From NCBI GenBank assembly GCA_030386875.1, contig CM059576.1, forward strand, positions 14,822,058 through 14,886,057: DNA of 64,000 bases, given 5' to 3'. This DNA comes from Morinoia aosen (taxonomy: Eukaryota; Arthropoda; Malacostraca; Amphipoda; Talitridae). The translations under genes were made by a program, and so were the position numbers. The stretch's first letter is position 1. The number at the start of each line of letters is the position of its first letter. This document shows positions 45,201 to 54,408 of the stretch, piece by piece. The notes below the pieces were generated by a model that did not search any database, was not told where the DNA came from, and saw nothing but the letters and a program-made list of their open reading frames with translations.

Positions 45201-48200
45201 TGTGTTGTCATGGCAGCTGGGTAAATCTCTGTTAGAAAACATGTATACGTTGTCCAAGTCTTGTCGTATCAGATGGTAGATGGAAATGAGCCAAACCTTC
45301 ATCTCTCCCAGACCCTTCAAGGGGACACAACTATTGTATTTATGGGAGTTAGCACTCCCAGGGGGAAAATGTTTGAGGGCCCGAGCTGTGAGTTAGGTAC
45401 GACTTCTTTTTGTTGAAATAAACTGTTTTTTATGTTAAGGGCACTTTGTTTTGGTTCACTGCTGTCCTTTTTTTTTGGTACGTCCTACTTTCTTCTTCAA
45501 CTTTTATCTTGTTTCATCAAGTTCTTTCTCAACTTAATCTTTCTATGTCTCTTATGCATAGATTGTACATTTCCTTATCTCCATACTGAATGGTGCCTTT
45601 CTCCTTTTTCTCTTCGGACCTTTTTTTCTAGCGTTGGGGGATGCTCAAAGTAACACATTATTCAATACTATTATCTATCTCAGAAACTAGTAAAATTCTA
45701 TGTCATGTTTAAAAACTAAATCAACCGATTACTCTGATGCAGATCATTTTGCCAATTTCAGTACATGCTTTTGCATAAAACACAATCCTCGTTCCTTAGG
45801 TTCAGTTTTAGAATGTAAAGACATCTTTAGGAGATTTCAATGTCATTTTTGACCAATGTAGGGTTCTTAGTTTCTAATTTGCCTTTTGAAAAAAAATAAC
45901 ACTAGGAATGTGCCTGCAAAATAGGAATAATTAAATGTTTAATTGTCTCGGCCCCCTGAGAGCCTAGCTTGAACTGAGCGTGTGGGCGGGTCAACAGAAG
46001 TGATGAAATTCCCCCTCGCTGAGTGCTGCATCAGCTGAGATCCTGACCATCCTGTGCACTTAACTGAAGCTTACTTTTGCTACTTCATCATGTGTGTTGG
46101 CATTCGGCAAGGTTGTTAAAGGCAACACGGGGTCCTGGCCCCTGCCTCTCGAGGTCCATGTCATTGGGATGGAGCCCTGGCAACACTGGGAGTGGCTGAA
46201 GTGTACCCTGTCGTCCCTGTACTACATTGCCCAGCCTGGCATGGCGTGAGTTGGACTGTTCCAGGTTTTGAATTTACTTAACCCTCCTGATTTAGCAGCG
46301 TGTATAAAATAAGATGGACTGAAAAGCGATAGAATTAATATTTCTTACCTTCCATTTATGAAATATATTACACTTCTTCTAATCAAGATTCTGAGGGCCC
46401 CGGAATGGATACAGTTGGTGGATAAAAAAAAAGCTGATGTGGGTTGTACATGCAATGAATTGAGTCCTGATTATTTTCCTGTTAGTGGCATCATAGATAC
46501 ATACCTGCGGTAGCAGTGGTATCATGGATACACACCTGCGATAGCAGTGGTATCTTAGATATACACCTGCGATGGCAGTGGTATCACGGATACTCACCTG
46601 CGATGGCAGTGGTATCATGGATACACACCTGCGAAGGCAGTGGTATCATGGATACTCACCTGTGATACCTGTGGTATCATGGATACTCACCTGCGATGGC
46701 AGTGGTATCATGGATACACACCTGCGATGGCAGTGGTATCATGGATACTCACCTGCGATGGCAGTGGTATCATGGATACTCACCTGCGATGGCAGTGGTA
46801 TCATGGATACACACCTGCGATGGCAGTGGTATCATGGATACACACCTGCGATGGCAGTGGTATCATGGATACTCACCTGCGATGGCAGTGGTATCATGGA
46901 TACTCACCTGCGATAGAAGTGGTATCATGGATACACACCTGCGATGGCAGTGGTATCATGGATACTCACCTGCGATGGCAGTGGTATCATGGATACTCAC
47001 CTGCGATAGCAGTGGTATCATGGATACTCACCTGCGATGGCAGTGGTATCATGGATACACACCTGCGATGGCAGTGGTATCATGGATACACACCTGCGAT
47101 GGCAGTGGTATCATGGATACACACCTGCGATGGCAGTGGTATCATAGATACACGCCTGCGATGGCAGTGGTATCAAGGATACACACCTGCGATATCTCTG
47201 GTATCATGTATACACACCTGCGATGGTAGTGGTATCATGGATACACACCAGCGATGGCAGTGGTATCATGGATACTCACCTGCGATGGCAGTGGTATCAT
47301 AGATACACACCTGAGATGGCAGTGGTATCATGGATACATACTTGCGATGACAGTGGTATCATGGATACACACCTGCGATGGCAGTGGTATCATGGATACT
47401 CACCTGCGATGGCAGTGGTATCATGGATACATACTTGCGATGACAGTGGTATCATGGATACACACCTGCGATGGCAGTGGTATCATGGATACACACCTGC
47501 AATGGCAGTGGTATCATAGATACACACCTGAGATGGCAGTGGTATCATGGATACATACTTGCGATGACAGTGGTATCATGGATACACACCTGCGATGGCA
47601 GTGGTATCATGGATACTCACCTGCGATGGCAGTGGTATCATGGGTACTCACCTGCGATGGCAGTGGTATCATGGATACATACTTGCGATGACAGTGGTAT
47701 CATGGATACACACCTGCGATGGCAGTGGTATCATGGATACACACCTGCGATGGCAGTGGTATCATAGATACACACCTGAGATGGCAGTGGTATCATGGAT
47801 ACATACTTGCGATGACAGTGGTATCATGGATACACACCTGCGATGGCAGTGGTATCATGGATACTCACCTGCGATGGCAGTGGTATCATGGATACACACC
47901 TGCGATGGCAGAGGTATCATGGATACACACCTGCGATGGCAGTGGTATCATGGATACTCACCTGGGATGGCAGTGGTATCATGGATACACACCTGTGTAG
48001 TGATGTACGATATCATTTTTTTGGCCGATACCGATACCCATTTTTTGGCCGATACCGATACCGGTACTCAGATACTTGAAAATACCGATACTTTGACCGA
48101 TACTACTACCGATGCCGATACTTTTACAATCATCTAACCTAATAATATGTATTTCGTTGTATGTTTGTTTATGTATTTGTTCGGTGTCCGCTTCTTAAGA

Positions 48201-51200
48201 AACATAGGATGTCTGAGTTTGCGGTATCATGGATACCGAATTCCTCAGTGTAACATTGAAAGATCGTCTCTACATGCATTGATATGTTTGAAATTTTATC
48301 AGCATAGGTTAGTAGTATTGGATAGGTTGTTGTGATCGCCGTAATTTGCCCATTTTTCCTAACCATGTCGCTTTTGTACAGCTTTCAGGCCATATTGAAT
48401 AATTAAAAGACATTAAATTAAATATAGTAATTTTGAGAATAGCTGTGCCCGAAGTAATCGTTTTTGAGTAATGGTGATTTGTCACCGGAGGGGAACTCTG
48501 AGTCAAGAGAAATTTGTGTGTTCTTGTACATATGTACTCAGCATTAACATTTTAAACCCACCTGACTTTCCGTTCTACGTATTGGCAACAGTGGACAACG
48601 CATTAGTGGTGTAGGGCCTACAAGAACCGCAGTTGCTACCATGTAATGACGATCGCTAGGCCTTCGCGTCGTGAACGTGCTTTGTGGCGGTGCGAGTTAC
48701 GACATAGAATGAGGATAGCATAGGTTAGATAATGTTGACGGAATTTTTCCATGGGTCCATCTAGCTTACCGATGACATTGTTCTTGGCATTTCCATGGGT
48801 CATGCTGCTACCTAATAATACCCTTGCCCTTGGTTTGTTTGTTTGGTGTCTGTTTCTTCCATTTCTGTCACGCTCATAAGGATAGTTATAATGACCGTAT
48901 CTGTGATACGAGTTTCACCAGTGCGCAAGTACAAGAATATTTTTCATCACGGGTCGGGTACTGTTAGGATGGATATACTGTTTTGTTTGTCATCTACATC
49001 TTGAAAATTCGTTCATGAAAGGTATTGAATTACATCTTTGGCGGGCCGTGCACACTTGTATTAAAATAAAACCATTATAAGCCCTACATGGGGGTTATAA
49101 TAAAATTATTTGCTTATATATCTAATAATACAAAAATATTTACAATAAAGTTCCCGATTATGATAAATAAAATGCTCTTGCTATGTTAACTATATTGTCG
49201 AGAAAAATAACAAAATGAAATCCATTCAATAGATATGCGTTTCTAATCGTATTGCAACGTAATGTAGACTAGCTATAATAGCAACTGGCTCCAAAAGTGG
49301 ACCAAAACAATAATTTCTCCCAAAAAGAGTTGTCATTTTCGTGTTATTCACACCAAATACGAGTACATACTTTGGCGAAAAAAATAGTAAAATTCGATAA
49401 GCCCCGTAACCGAAAATATCCGCAAACACGCAACCATCTATAAGGCGAGGAATTTAAAAACGAAAATTTCAAGGTACTTGATCATATTTATTAGGAATAC
49501 GTTTCGGAGTCCAGATCCATCATCAGTTCGTAAATGTACAAATCATTAAGCCTGCAATAGAAGAAAAAACAAAATGTTGGATACAGTCATTAAAGGAAAT
49601 TCAGAAAATAAAAATAAAATTAAAACATGTCCCAGAAAAACTACAATCGACAAGACTATTATTTAGTTACAATTTGTAATGGGTAGAAACTATCAGAATT
49701 GTTGAGGGCCGGGTTTTGTTTAAAAATATGTAACGATTCTAAAATTCTGAGTTCACATGCAGTTGAAGCCGAATACAAGATTTTGAAGTCAGCAGAGGAT
49801 ATTGGTTCGTTGTATTTAGCTGCGTGATTACTGATTACGTACTGTACGTACTACGGAGTGTGAGGAGTAAGCTAATTAGTTCCCCGCGCGGAAGCTTCGA
49901 CCCCGATGTTCGCCCATTCTGTTATAAAAATATCGTGACGTCATGCCGACGTACGATGATGTGCACTGCACACAACTGTACAACTGTTAAGAATAAATCA
50001 GAGAGGCCCGCATCTCCATCGGAAGCGTATCCTTGTACCGGAAAATAGAAGCAACCTTAAAATTATGCAATTCCGGTACAAGACAAGGATACGCTTTTGA
50101 TAGAGAAGCGAGCCTTTCTCATTTATTCTTACAGTTGTACAGTTGTGTGCAGTGCACATCATCGTACGTCGGCATGACGGTACAAAATTTTTATATCAGA
50201 ATGGCCGAACATCGGGGTTGAAGCTTCCGCACGGGGGACCAATTCGTACGTAATCACGCAGTAAAATGCAACGTACCGATATCCTCTGCGGACTTCAAAA
50301 TCTTAGATTCGGCTTAAACTACATGTGACCTCGGAATTTTAGAGTCGCTACATATTTTTAAAAGAAAACAGGCCCTCAACAATTCTGACAGTTCCTACCC
50401 ATTGCAAATTGTAACTAAATAATAGTCTTGTCGATTTTTTTTTCTCTGGGACATGTTTTGATTTATGTTTTGTTTGCGTGATTTCCTTTAATGACTGTAT
50501 CCAAAATTTTCTTTTATAGTAGTCATAATGAATTTTACTTTTACGAACTGATGATGGATCTGGACTCCGAAACGTATTCCTAGTAAATATGATTAAGTTC
50601 CTTGGAATTTTCTTCGTTTTTAAATTCCTCATCAAGTTGAGTTTAAAGCAATCAACTGACCCGTTCAGATGTATTCAACTATAAGATTGTTCGTGGATTT
50701 TTTAAACATCTTAACATAGGAGAAAAATACAAGATTCGTTATGAACGGCGATATACCTGCTAAATTAAAATAAATTTTTAGCTTCGGAATATATGACGAT
50801 TTACAAGCTAAATTAAAATAGAATTTTCAGCTACTTCTCTACTAAATTCACAACAACTTTCAAATGCACCTTCAACTTTATTAAATTGGTTTGGTTTTTG
50901 TTAGCCTGTCACATACTTTAAGAAATGGATATTAGGTCAAACTATATAGGTTTTAGTCGTAAAAGTATAATAATTTTATGTCGCTACAGGGTTTAGCTAC
51001 TCATGCTACATAGCTTTCAGTTATGACCGTACGTGACTCATCGGGAATTCAAAGTAGTGAATTCAGTTAGCGGGCCTGATTAAATGCTATAATTCAACAG
51101 TTAGCTAACTAATTTACCAGGTACTAATAGGCTCTTTATTTGATTACAAGTACGCACAGCCCGTCAAAAATGACGGGATTCACTAACTTTCTTTAAAAAA

Positions 51201-52838
51201 TATTCCATATGTGGTGCCCAACGAATGTATCCATCCTAACAGCACCCGTAATGAAAAATATTCTTGTACTTGCGCGCTGGTGAAACTCGTATCACAGATA
51301 CGGTCACTATAACTCTCCTTATGAGCGTGACAAAAAAAATGGAAGAAGCGGAATCCAAATAAACCAAAGGTATTATTAGATTGTAGCAGGACCCTTGGAA
51401 ATTCCATGGAAAATGTCATCGTTAAGCTAGGTGGACCCGAGAAAAAATTCTGTCAGTATTACCTAACCTGTGCTAACCTAGCGTATCCTAATCTAAGCTA
51501 ACCTAACCTATCCTAACAAAACCTATCCTGATAAAATGTCAAATATTTAAATGCATGGAAACGCCATCTTTTAATGTTACACTTAGGAATTCGGTATCCA
51601 TGATACCGCAAACTCACACAACCTATGTTTATTAACAAGCGGACACAAAATCGTAAATAAACACACAACGGGTATTATTAGGTTACAAACTTTTACTTTC
51701 ATGATTTAAGACCTTAACTTTAATGATAAAATACATAATATTGGAAAGTATCGGTAAACTATCGGCCAGATTTTGCCGATACCGATACCACTAAAAATGG
51801 CCGATACTGCCGATACCGATACCGATACATCGGTACATCACTACACCTGTGATAGCAGTGGTATCATACACACCTGCAATGGCAGTGGTATAGATACACA
51901 CCTGCGATGGCAGTGGTATCATGGATACACACTTGCGATGACAGTGGTATCATGGATACACACCTGCGATGGCAGTGGTATCATGGATACACACCTGCGA
52001 TATCTCTGGTATCATGTATACACACCTGCGATGGCAGTGGTATCATGGATACACACCTGCGATACCTCTGGTATCATGGATACACACCTGCAATGGCGGT
52101 GGTATCATGGATACACACCTGCAATGGCGGTGGTATCATGGATACACACCTGCAATGGCAGTGGTATCATGGATACACACCTGCAATGGCAGTGGTATCA
52201 TGGATACACACCTGCAATGGCAGTGGTATCATGGATACACACCTGCAATGGCAGTGGTATCATGGATACACACCTGGGATGAAAGTGGTATCATGGATTC
52301 ACACCTGCGATGGGAGTGGTATCATGGATTCACACCTGCGATGGCAGTGGTATCATGGATACACACCTGCGATGGCAGTGGTATCATGGATACACACCTG
52401 CGATGGCAGTGGTATCATGGATACACACCTGCGATGGCAGTGGTATCATAGAAGCACACCTGCGATGGCAGTGGTATCATAGATACTTACTTGCGATGAC
52501 AGTGGTATCATGGATACTCTCCTGATACCACTGCCATCGCAGGTGTGTATCCATGAAACAAAGAAGGCCCACATGACGAGGGTTCCAGCGATTGACTCGT
52601 GGAGAGCAGCTTTGTAATCACATTGTTTTGTTCCAGCGAGTGCCGCGTGTACCTGCCGGGGTGCGACTGGTATCCAGGCTACACAAGGGAGCTGTGCCCC
52701 GTGTTGGCTGAGCTTGGCAAGAAGTTCTCCACGCAACACCGCCTGTACCTTCCTGGTTCAGTTCGTGATAAATGGAAGCCGTACCATCGCCAAGACGCTG
52801 AGCAACACAAGCTTGCCCTGGAATTCAAGGACTGGTGA
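35514..52838 (+). CDS. RING finger and B-box protein (TRIM-like E3 ligase), five coding exons
   Basis: This is the one host gene recognised. Five exons join with consistent phases to about 502 residues: 35514-36221, 36351-36679, 44234-44379, 46122-46245 and 52637-52838. The RING is at C7, C10, C25, H27, C30, C33, C45, C48. The B-box is at C85, H88, C96, C99, C104, C107, H112, H115. A Leu/Gln-rich, probably coiled-coil stretch follows (about 130-235). The last 265 residues match no family I recognise and are rich in Trp, Tyr and Cys towards the end. RING plus B-box plus coiled coil is the tripartite layout of E3 ubiquitin ligases; the substrate is unknown. Introns are packed with repeats. The exon 4 acceptor is the least certain junction. 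Confidence 0.8.
36351..36679 (+). CDS. RING gene exon 2
   Basis: Follows a 129-bp intron with acceptor ttttttttacgcag. It is read in phase 0 as ICKLPNGKKIKLAYTERY and on for 109 codons plus two bases. It ends cg|gtgaga. No known domain is recognised. Confidence 0.85.
36680..37338. other. Intron 2, left part: nothing recognised
   Basis: Intronic DNA between the exon 2 donor and the Gypsy 5' LTR. Only short frames. Confidence 0.6.
37339..37846 (+). repeat. Gypsy 5' LTR
   Basis: 508 bp from TGTAGTGAAT to GTCGTTACA. It has the expected TG...CA ends and matches the 3' LTR throughout. Confidence 0.93.
37848..37865 (+). promoter_or_regulatory. Gypsy primer-binding site, tRNA-Leu type
   Basis: TGGAGTCAGGAGTGGGA starts two bases after the LTR. 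It is the complement of ...TCCCACTCCTGACTCCA, which matches the 3' end of leucine tRNAs except at the discriminator position. Confidence 0.6.
37998..40952 (+). CDS. gag - OTU-like domain - integrase fusion (RT and RNase H deleted)
   Basis: About 984 residues from the ATG at 37998, uninterrupted. Gag (about 1-230) is followed by knuckles CAYCGTKGHLMKDC (about 267-280) and CVWCGEITHRSFQC (about 291-304). The frame then jumps to IEYVPGKTNVVAD, the motif at the end of Gypsy RNase H (about 335-347), so protease, RT and most of RNase H have been removed in frame. Residues about 375-495 resemble an OTU cysteine protease: DSLF (D383, S384 where Cys is expected) and HFN (H484-N486). Integrase follows: HHCC zinc motif (about 595-640) and core D666, D726, E762 with exact D-35-E spacing, then a GPY-type end FQGPYEVLE. 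The frame lacks what is needed to reverse transcribe. Confidence 0.88.
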   Translation: METKSELADVMLSLTEAIQGLRAAKLPPPGKFSGKPSDGQVSVFLTKFENYASSKYQEDKSAWVQELPEFLEGEAKNIVQAYGTGADYGEVKTRLIRELELHEKFSDAGYTEFLRAERERGESLTCYSIRLERLVAKVDSLGKEGKELLARNKFISSLAPELVRRLKLFVGQQESIALSAVARLAASLEADMTATEERMGNNTRAEQIYLATPYAPETNNDIIEYQERRQARLMPCIQEGHFVRDCTQQVVDRDGCREVVGSERGLNCAYCGTKGHLMKDCQGFLERCTACVWCGEITHRSFQCAHKPVRTVGKLGDSGVEGAQPEQCHDSPQNIEYVPGKTNVVADCPFRVNFPWSVPEGDENAPEPEFGEYQVAEVEGGPDSLFVALSRASGLGDALTLREQAIDKLLREPKAFGMTGKAADRRMISSWKNPDVFPPWEALVAFAQLFDLRVEVVCRPGGLVVANPVGEKGTVKLECKGGVHFNIIIACIPVERVNIAVPQGQGSQEGTRQLPDLRLGEELENFIPHQRQDQRLARVREALERKEKDPALGYLRRHFNSLVIHSGVICYKYKLGGEEKFLPVVPDSQLKGLVRQFHEYAAHAGQTKVVKAFRRCYFHPSPYKTIKEVIRKCRTCQLHKGVSPKDYPLDGLSTKCAAPYDIYAVDLVPLPRTPRGHIGLLVGIDLCSKFGHAIPIRSKAAPGVARALEYGILASCPRTPKILRSDNGPEFRARLFGQLLDRYGVRHERSIAYAPHTNGAVERLNRTIKERLASACADNPGSWDLEIAKVMSQYNRLTHSETGRAPSEFFVKEAAVPALPRPPRMWRPAGPKFRPFAVGELVLRRVPYTREDERHKLTPQFQGPYEVLEVDRNQVTYTIRDLQRRRAPFKVHVRQLKKYHGNDMGQDQPVQPERRNEAEGLPQRQPRKRIRREVGPKEDGSDAGCLEVTEVSASDSTWQRTEPSEAEDEILPRLRPKKRLDYKC
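40953..41671 (+). other. Gypsy 3' untranslated region; possible splice acceptor
   Basis: 720 bp between the long frame and the 3' LTR. A strong acceptor-like tgtttttgtttcag ends at 40991. The region after it is GC-rich and has frames up to 115 codons (41151-41498) that resemble nothing known. A remnant of a third, spliced ORF is possible. Confidence 0.4.
41672..42179 (+). repeat. Gypsy 3' LTR
   Basis: 508 bp, apparently identical to the 5' LTR, preceded by a purine-rich ggggaagaatg and followed by the gctg duplication. Confidence 0.93.
42184..43231. other. Intron 2, right part: nothing recognised
   Basis: AT-rich intron sequence. No gene or named repeat is seen. Confidence 0.5.
43232..43405 (+). 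repeat. Dispersed repeat R, copy 1 (partial)
   Basis: Begins cactgctgtcttgtttttcagc and runs through a T/C-rich body to gccttcctctctttgg. It is the most diverged of five copies in the window and lacks the head and the tail. Confidence 0.65.
43866..44172 (+). repeat. Dispersed repeat R, copy 2
   Basis: Has the gagctaaaggttaggtaggc head, the ctgctgtcctgtttttcagc core, the catactaaatggtgccttcc block and ends with gttagggaggcttaaac plus a (tctaa)n tail, directly 60 bp before exon 3. A short-repeat tail suggests a SINE or a LINE 3' end. Confidence 0.75.
44234..44379 (+). CDS. RING gene exon 3
   Basis: The acceptor ttcaattctccag is followed by g completing the codon split after exon 2. The frame reads YRLTTLAKTLKYFQTLAAAL and ends in YPETCTYDA before t|gtgagt. 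It lies 7.5 kb from exon 2, across the Gypsy insertion. The continuous frame and good junctions support it. Confidence 0.75.
44380..45307. other. Intron 3, left part: nothing recognised
   Basis: AT-rich intron DNA. The minus-strand 84-codon frame (44576-44830) is unsupported. Confidence 0.5.
45308..45655 (+). repeat. Dispersed repeat R, copy 3
   Basis: Includes the fuller head (ggggacacaactattgtat ... gcactcccaggggg), shared with copy 5, followed by the core and a diverged end without a clean tail. Confidence 0.75.
45656..46121. other. Intron 3, right part: nothing recognised
   Basis: No gene or named repeat is seen before the exon 4 acceptor. Confidence 0.5.
46122..46245 (+). CDS. RING gene exon 4
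   Basis: Acceptor gttgttaaag with a weak pyrimidine tract. Two bases complete the split Cys codon, then NTGSWPLPLEVHVIGMEPWQ and on to PGMA before gc|gtgagt. Two other nearby AG sites would give immediate stops. Trp-rich (four Trp in 41 residues). Confidence 0.65.
46490..47997. repeat. 31-bp minisatellite, left block (intron 4)
   Basis: About 48 tandem copies of a 31-bp unit built on ggtatcatggatac followed by acacctgcgatggcagt. Variants (tactcacc, tacatacttgcgatgac, tgagatggc) recur in a regular order of several units, so longer blocks have been duplicated. Because 31 is not divisible by 3, three unit lengths make a 31-residue repeat and the open frames here (up to 220 codons) are artefacts. 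It continues after the inserted hAT-like element. Confidence 0.96.
48331..49446. other. hAT interior, left: no gene
   Basis: Contains the unpaired segment (about 48331-48700), a diverged Helitron-like end (about 48720-48805), the arm block 48880-48975 and AT-rich DNA up to the Penelope-like pair. No coding sequence is supported. Confidence 0.55.
49447..50041 (-). mobile_element. Penelope-like element 3' end, minus-strand copy
   Basis: This is the inverted partner of 50072-50630. On the minus strand it reads YVGMTSRYFYNRMGEHRG and a following SFRAGN, the GIY-YIG-type endonuclease end of Penelope-like elements, then a non-coding 3' end finishing aaattcctc at 49447. The endonuclease frame is interrupted further on. 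No RT is left. Confidence 0.72.
50072..50630 (+). mobile_element. Penelope-like element 3' end, plus-strand copy (GIY-YIG endonuclease)
   Basis: The frame carries CVQCTSSYVGMTVQNFYIRM followed by AEHRG. That is the CX2C plus YVG plus R...EH pattern of Penelope-like GIY-YIG endonucleases, which nick DNA to prime reverse transcription. After a stop, further family-like pieces are readable (SFRTGDQF, NHAVKCN, DFKIL). It ends aaattcctc at 50630. The two copies face away from a 30-nt spacer (50042-50071), giving a palindrome with arms of about 570 bp. Confidence 0.75.
50631..51214. other. hAT interior, right: no gene
   Basis: AT-rich DNA with no coding content. A block containing ccgtcaaaaatgacgggatt near 51158-51180 recurs at 53287-53306, outside the element. 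Confidence 0.55.
51844..52554. repeat. 31-bp minisatellite, right block
   Basis: About 23 more copies of the same unit as 46490-47997, with a block of tgcaatggc variants that is rare in the left block. The last unit (about 52524-52554) is inverted relative to the rest. Together the two blocks are one array split by the hAT-like insertion. Confidence 0.95.
52637..52838 (+). CDS. RING gene exon 5 (C-terminus)
   Basis: Acceptor cattgttttgttccag, phase 2, then ECRVYLPGCDWYPGYTRELC and on to a TGA at 52836-52838 (ending EFKDW). The frame joins exon 4 exactly across a 6.4-kb intron filled by minisatellite and transposons. The first AATAAA downstream is at 53181. Confidence 0.75.
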
Positions 52839-53180
52839 ATTCGGTCACAATTGTGATCACGTGGCGACATGCTGGTCACCTACACGTGGCGCGGTGTTGT
52901 GTGCGCTGGTAAACTGCTCCAGCATTTCACCACTTGTGTATTACTTTTATTTATTTATTTCTTCATTTTTACATTTATTTGTTCATGTTAGAATCTTTAT
53001 TTCGGTTCATTGCGGTTGTTTCGAGTCTTGAAACCCAATTCCAAGAATTGGTAAATCATTGATCACGTTTTTCATTTATTAATCAGCATTTCATTTATTT
53101 TCAATTCCAAAGCCATTATTTATTAAATAATTACTCACAATTTCATTATTTGATCACCATTTAACTATTAATAATCGTGA

Positions 53181-53186
53181 AATAAA
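53181..53186 (+). terminator. Candidate polyadenylation signal
   Basis: AATAAA 343 bp after the stop codon of the RING gene. It is the first canonical hexamer on this strand in the 3' flank. Confidence 0.4.
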
Positions 53187-53274
53187 GATTTATTGATTAT
53201 TTCTTTACCATTTCATGAATTAATTGCAGTTGTAATTATAATTAAAATCCAAACCATGAATTATTATATCACCA

Positions 53275-53535
53275 GTGTATGCGACCCGTCAAAAATGACG
53301 GGATTCGATAGTTTCTGTGGACAAATCATGCAGATTGAATGACAAACATTGACCTAATGTTCTAATATTGACCTAATTTGGTCATATGGATGACCTAATG
53401 TTACCCGCTTGTACTTGTGTACTGGTGAAACTCGTATCACAGATACAGTCATTAGTATCACAGATACAGTCATTAGTATCACAGATACAGTCATTAGTAC
53501 CACAGATACGGTCACTAGTATCACAGATCACATTA
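53275..53535. repeat. Fragment of the hAT-like arm with a 21-bp repeat expansion
   Basis: ccgtcaaaaatgacgggatt and ctggtgaaactcgtatcaca are shared with the right arm of 47998-51843. Here the segment tatcacagatacagtcattag has been expanded to about four tandem copies (53434-53530). It is a second, partial member of that family. Confidence 0.65.
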
Positions 53536-54002
53536 AGCATCCTTTAAGAACTTCACAAACACGCGTACCAACCAACCAACAGCTGTGTATTATTGTTTTT
53601 AAATTTTTACTAGCCAAGAAGCTTTTTGAAAAACATGCTATATCTTTTCATTGCGATAAGCTGCATTTTCTTTACAATAGATTCAATTTCCCGCAGTCTT
53701 TCTTGACTTAGAAGCACAAGTTAGCAAATGGCCAGTTTTTTTTTTATCTATTCAAACCAAACGAGCAGATGCCCGTTGTAATAACGTAGGAGAAATTACG
53801 CAGTAAAAATACATTTATTTATAAATTCATGGAGACACCTGGCGTTCTATTGCATGGCGTTGATTTTTTCCATTCATTTATTTTTGTGTCGTGACAGTAA
53901 TTTAGGTTCATTGCAGATGCTTGTTAGCTTCCATTAATTTCTTATAAATCTTTCATTGTATTGCGTGAATATCTCACAATATTGCTGTTGCCATGCGCAG
54001 GG

Positions 54003-54137
54003 TTGTGACATTCTTGTACATAAATTCTCCGTTCCCTTCATTCCCGTACTAAATGGTGCCATCCTTCTTCCTCTCTTGGGAGCACTGCAGCTGGAATTAG
54101 GGAGGCTTAGACCAACCCATAAACCTAATCTAATCTG
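54003..54137 (+). repeat. Dispersed repeat R, copy 4 (partial)
   Basis: Carries the 3' half: catactaaatggtgcc-like block, cttcctctcttgg, gggaggcttagacc and a ctaatctaatct tail. Confidence 0.7.
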
Positions 54138-54278
54138 CCAGTAAAGCTGGTAACGTTGAATGCCCGCAAACTGTGATGGGATAATTTAGTGTGGCCATGC
54201 TTGCGTACTGATTTGCCTTCTGTGAAGTTCTGCTGCTCGACTGAACATGGAACGGGGAGTGTGGACCTCACTTGTGTC

Positions 54279-54408
54279 TTGTGTCACACCAATAGTGTCA
54301 GGATGTTGGCTTAATGTTTGTGTGGTGACCTTGTGTCACACCAATAGTGTCAGGATGTTGGCTTAATGTTTGTGTGGTGACCTTGTGTCACACCAATAGT
54401 GTCAGGAT
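54279..54408. repeat. 52-bp minisatellite, left remnant
   Basis: About two and a half units containing agtgtcaggatgttggctta and ccttgtgtcacaccaat. The array resumes at 60903 after the retrotransposon; the last 11-12 bases are its duplicated target. Confidence 0.92.

Larger units (their letters stand above)
47998..51843. mobile_element. hAT-like palindromic transposon inserted in the minisatellite
   Basis: Terminal inverted repeats begin TAGTGATGTAC and end GTACATCACTA. They are flanked by an exact 8-bp duplication cacctgtg (47990-47997 and 51844-51851), the hAT size. Subterminal ccgataccgatac repeats are also seen in many hAT elements. The arms pair over long stretches: 47998-48330 with about 51530-51843, about 48715-48800 with 51395-51490, and about 48880-48975 with 51215-51310. 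No transposase frame is present, so it is non-autonomous. The left arm carries about 370 bp with no partner. Confidence 0.85.
52839..54002 (+). other. 3' UTR and downstream flank of the RING gene
   Basis: AT-rich with AATAAA at 53181-53186 as the likely poly(A) signal. No gene follows before the dispersed repeat at 54003. Confidence 0.5.

Noticed and set aside
46095..46120. Alternative acceptors for RING exon 4
   Set aside because: Using the AG at 46079 or 46111 gives an in-frame stop within a few codons, whereas 46121 keeps the frame through to exon 5.
46572..48137. Long open frames (up to 220 codons) with WYHGYTPAM repeats
   Set aside because: They follow from the 31-bp array. All three frames are open in turn with the same shifted peptide, and there is no start context or conservation of one frame.
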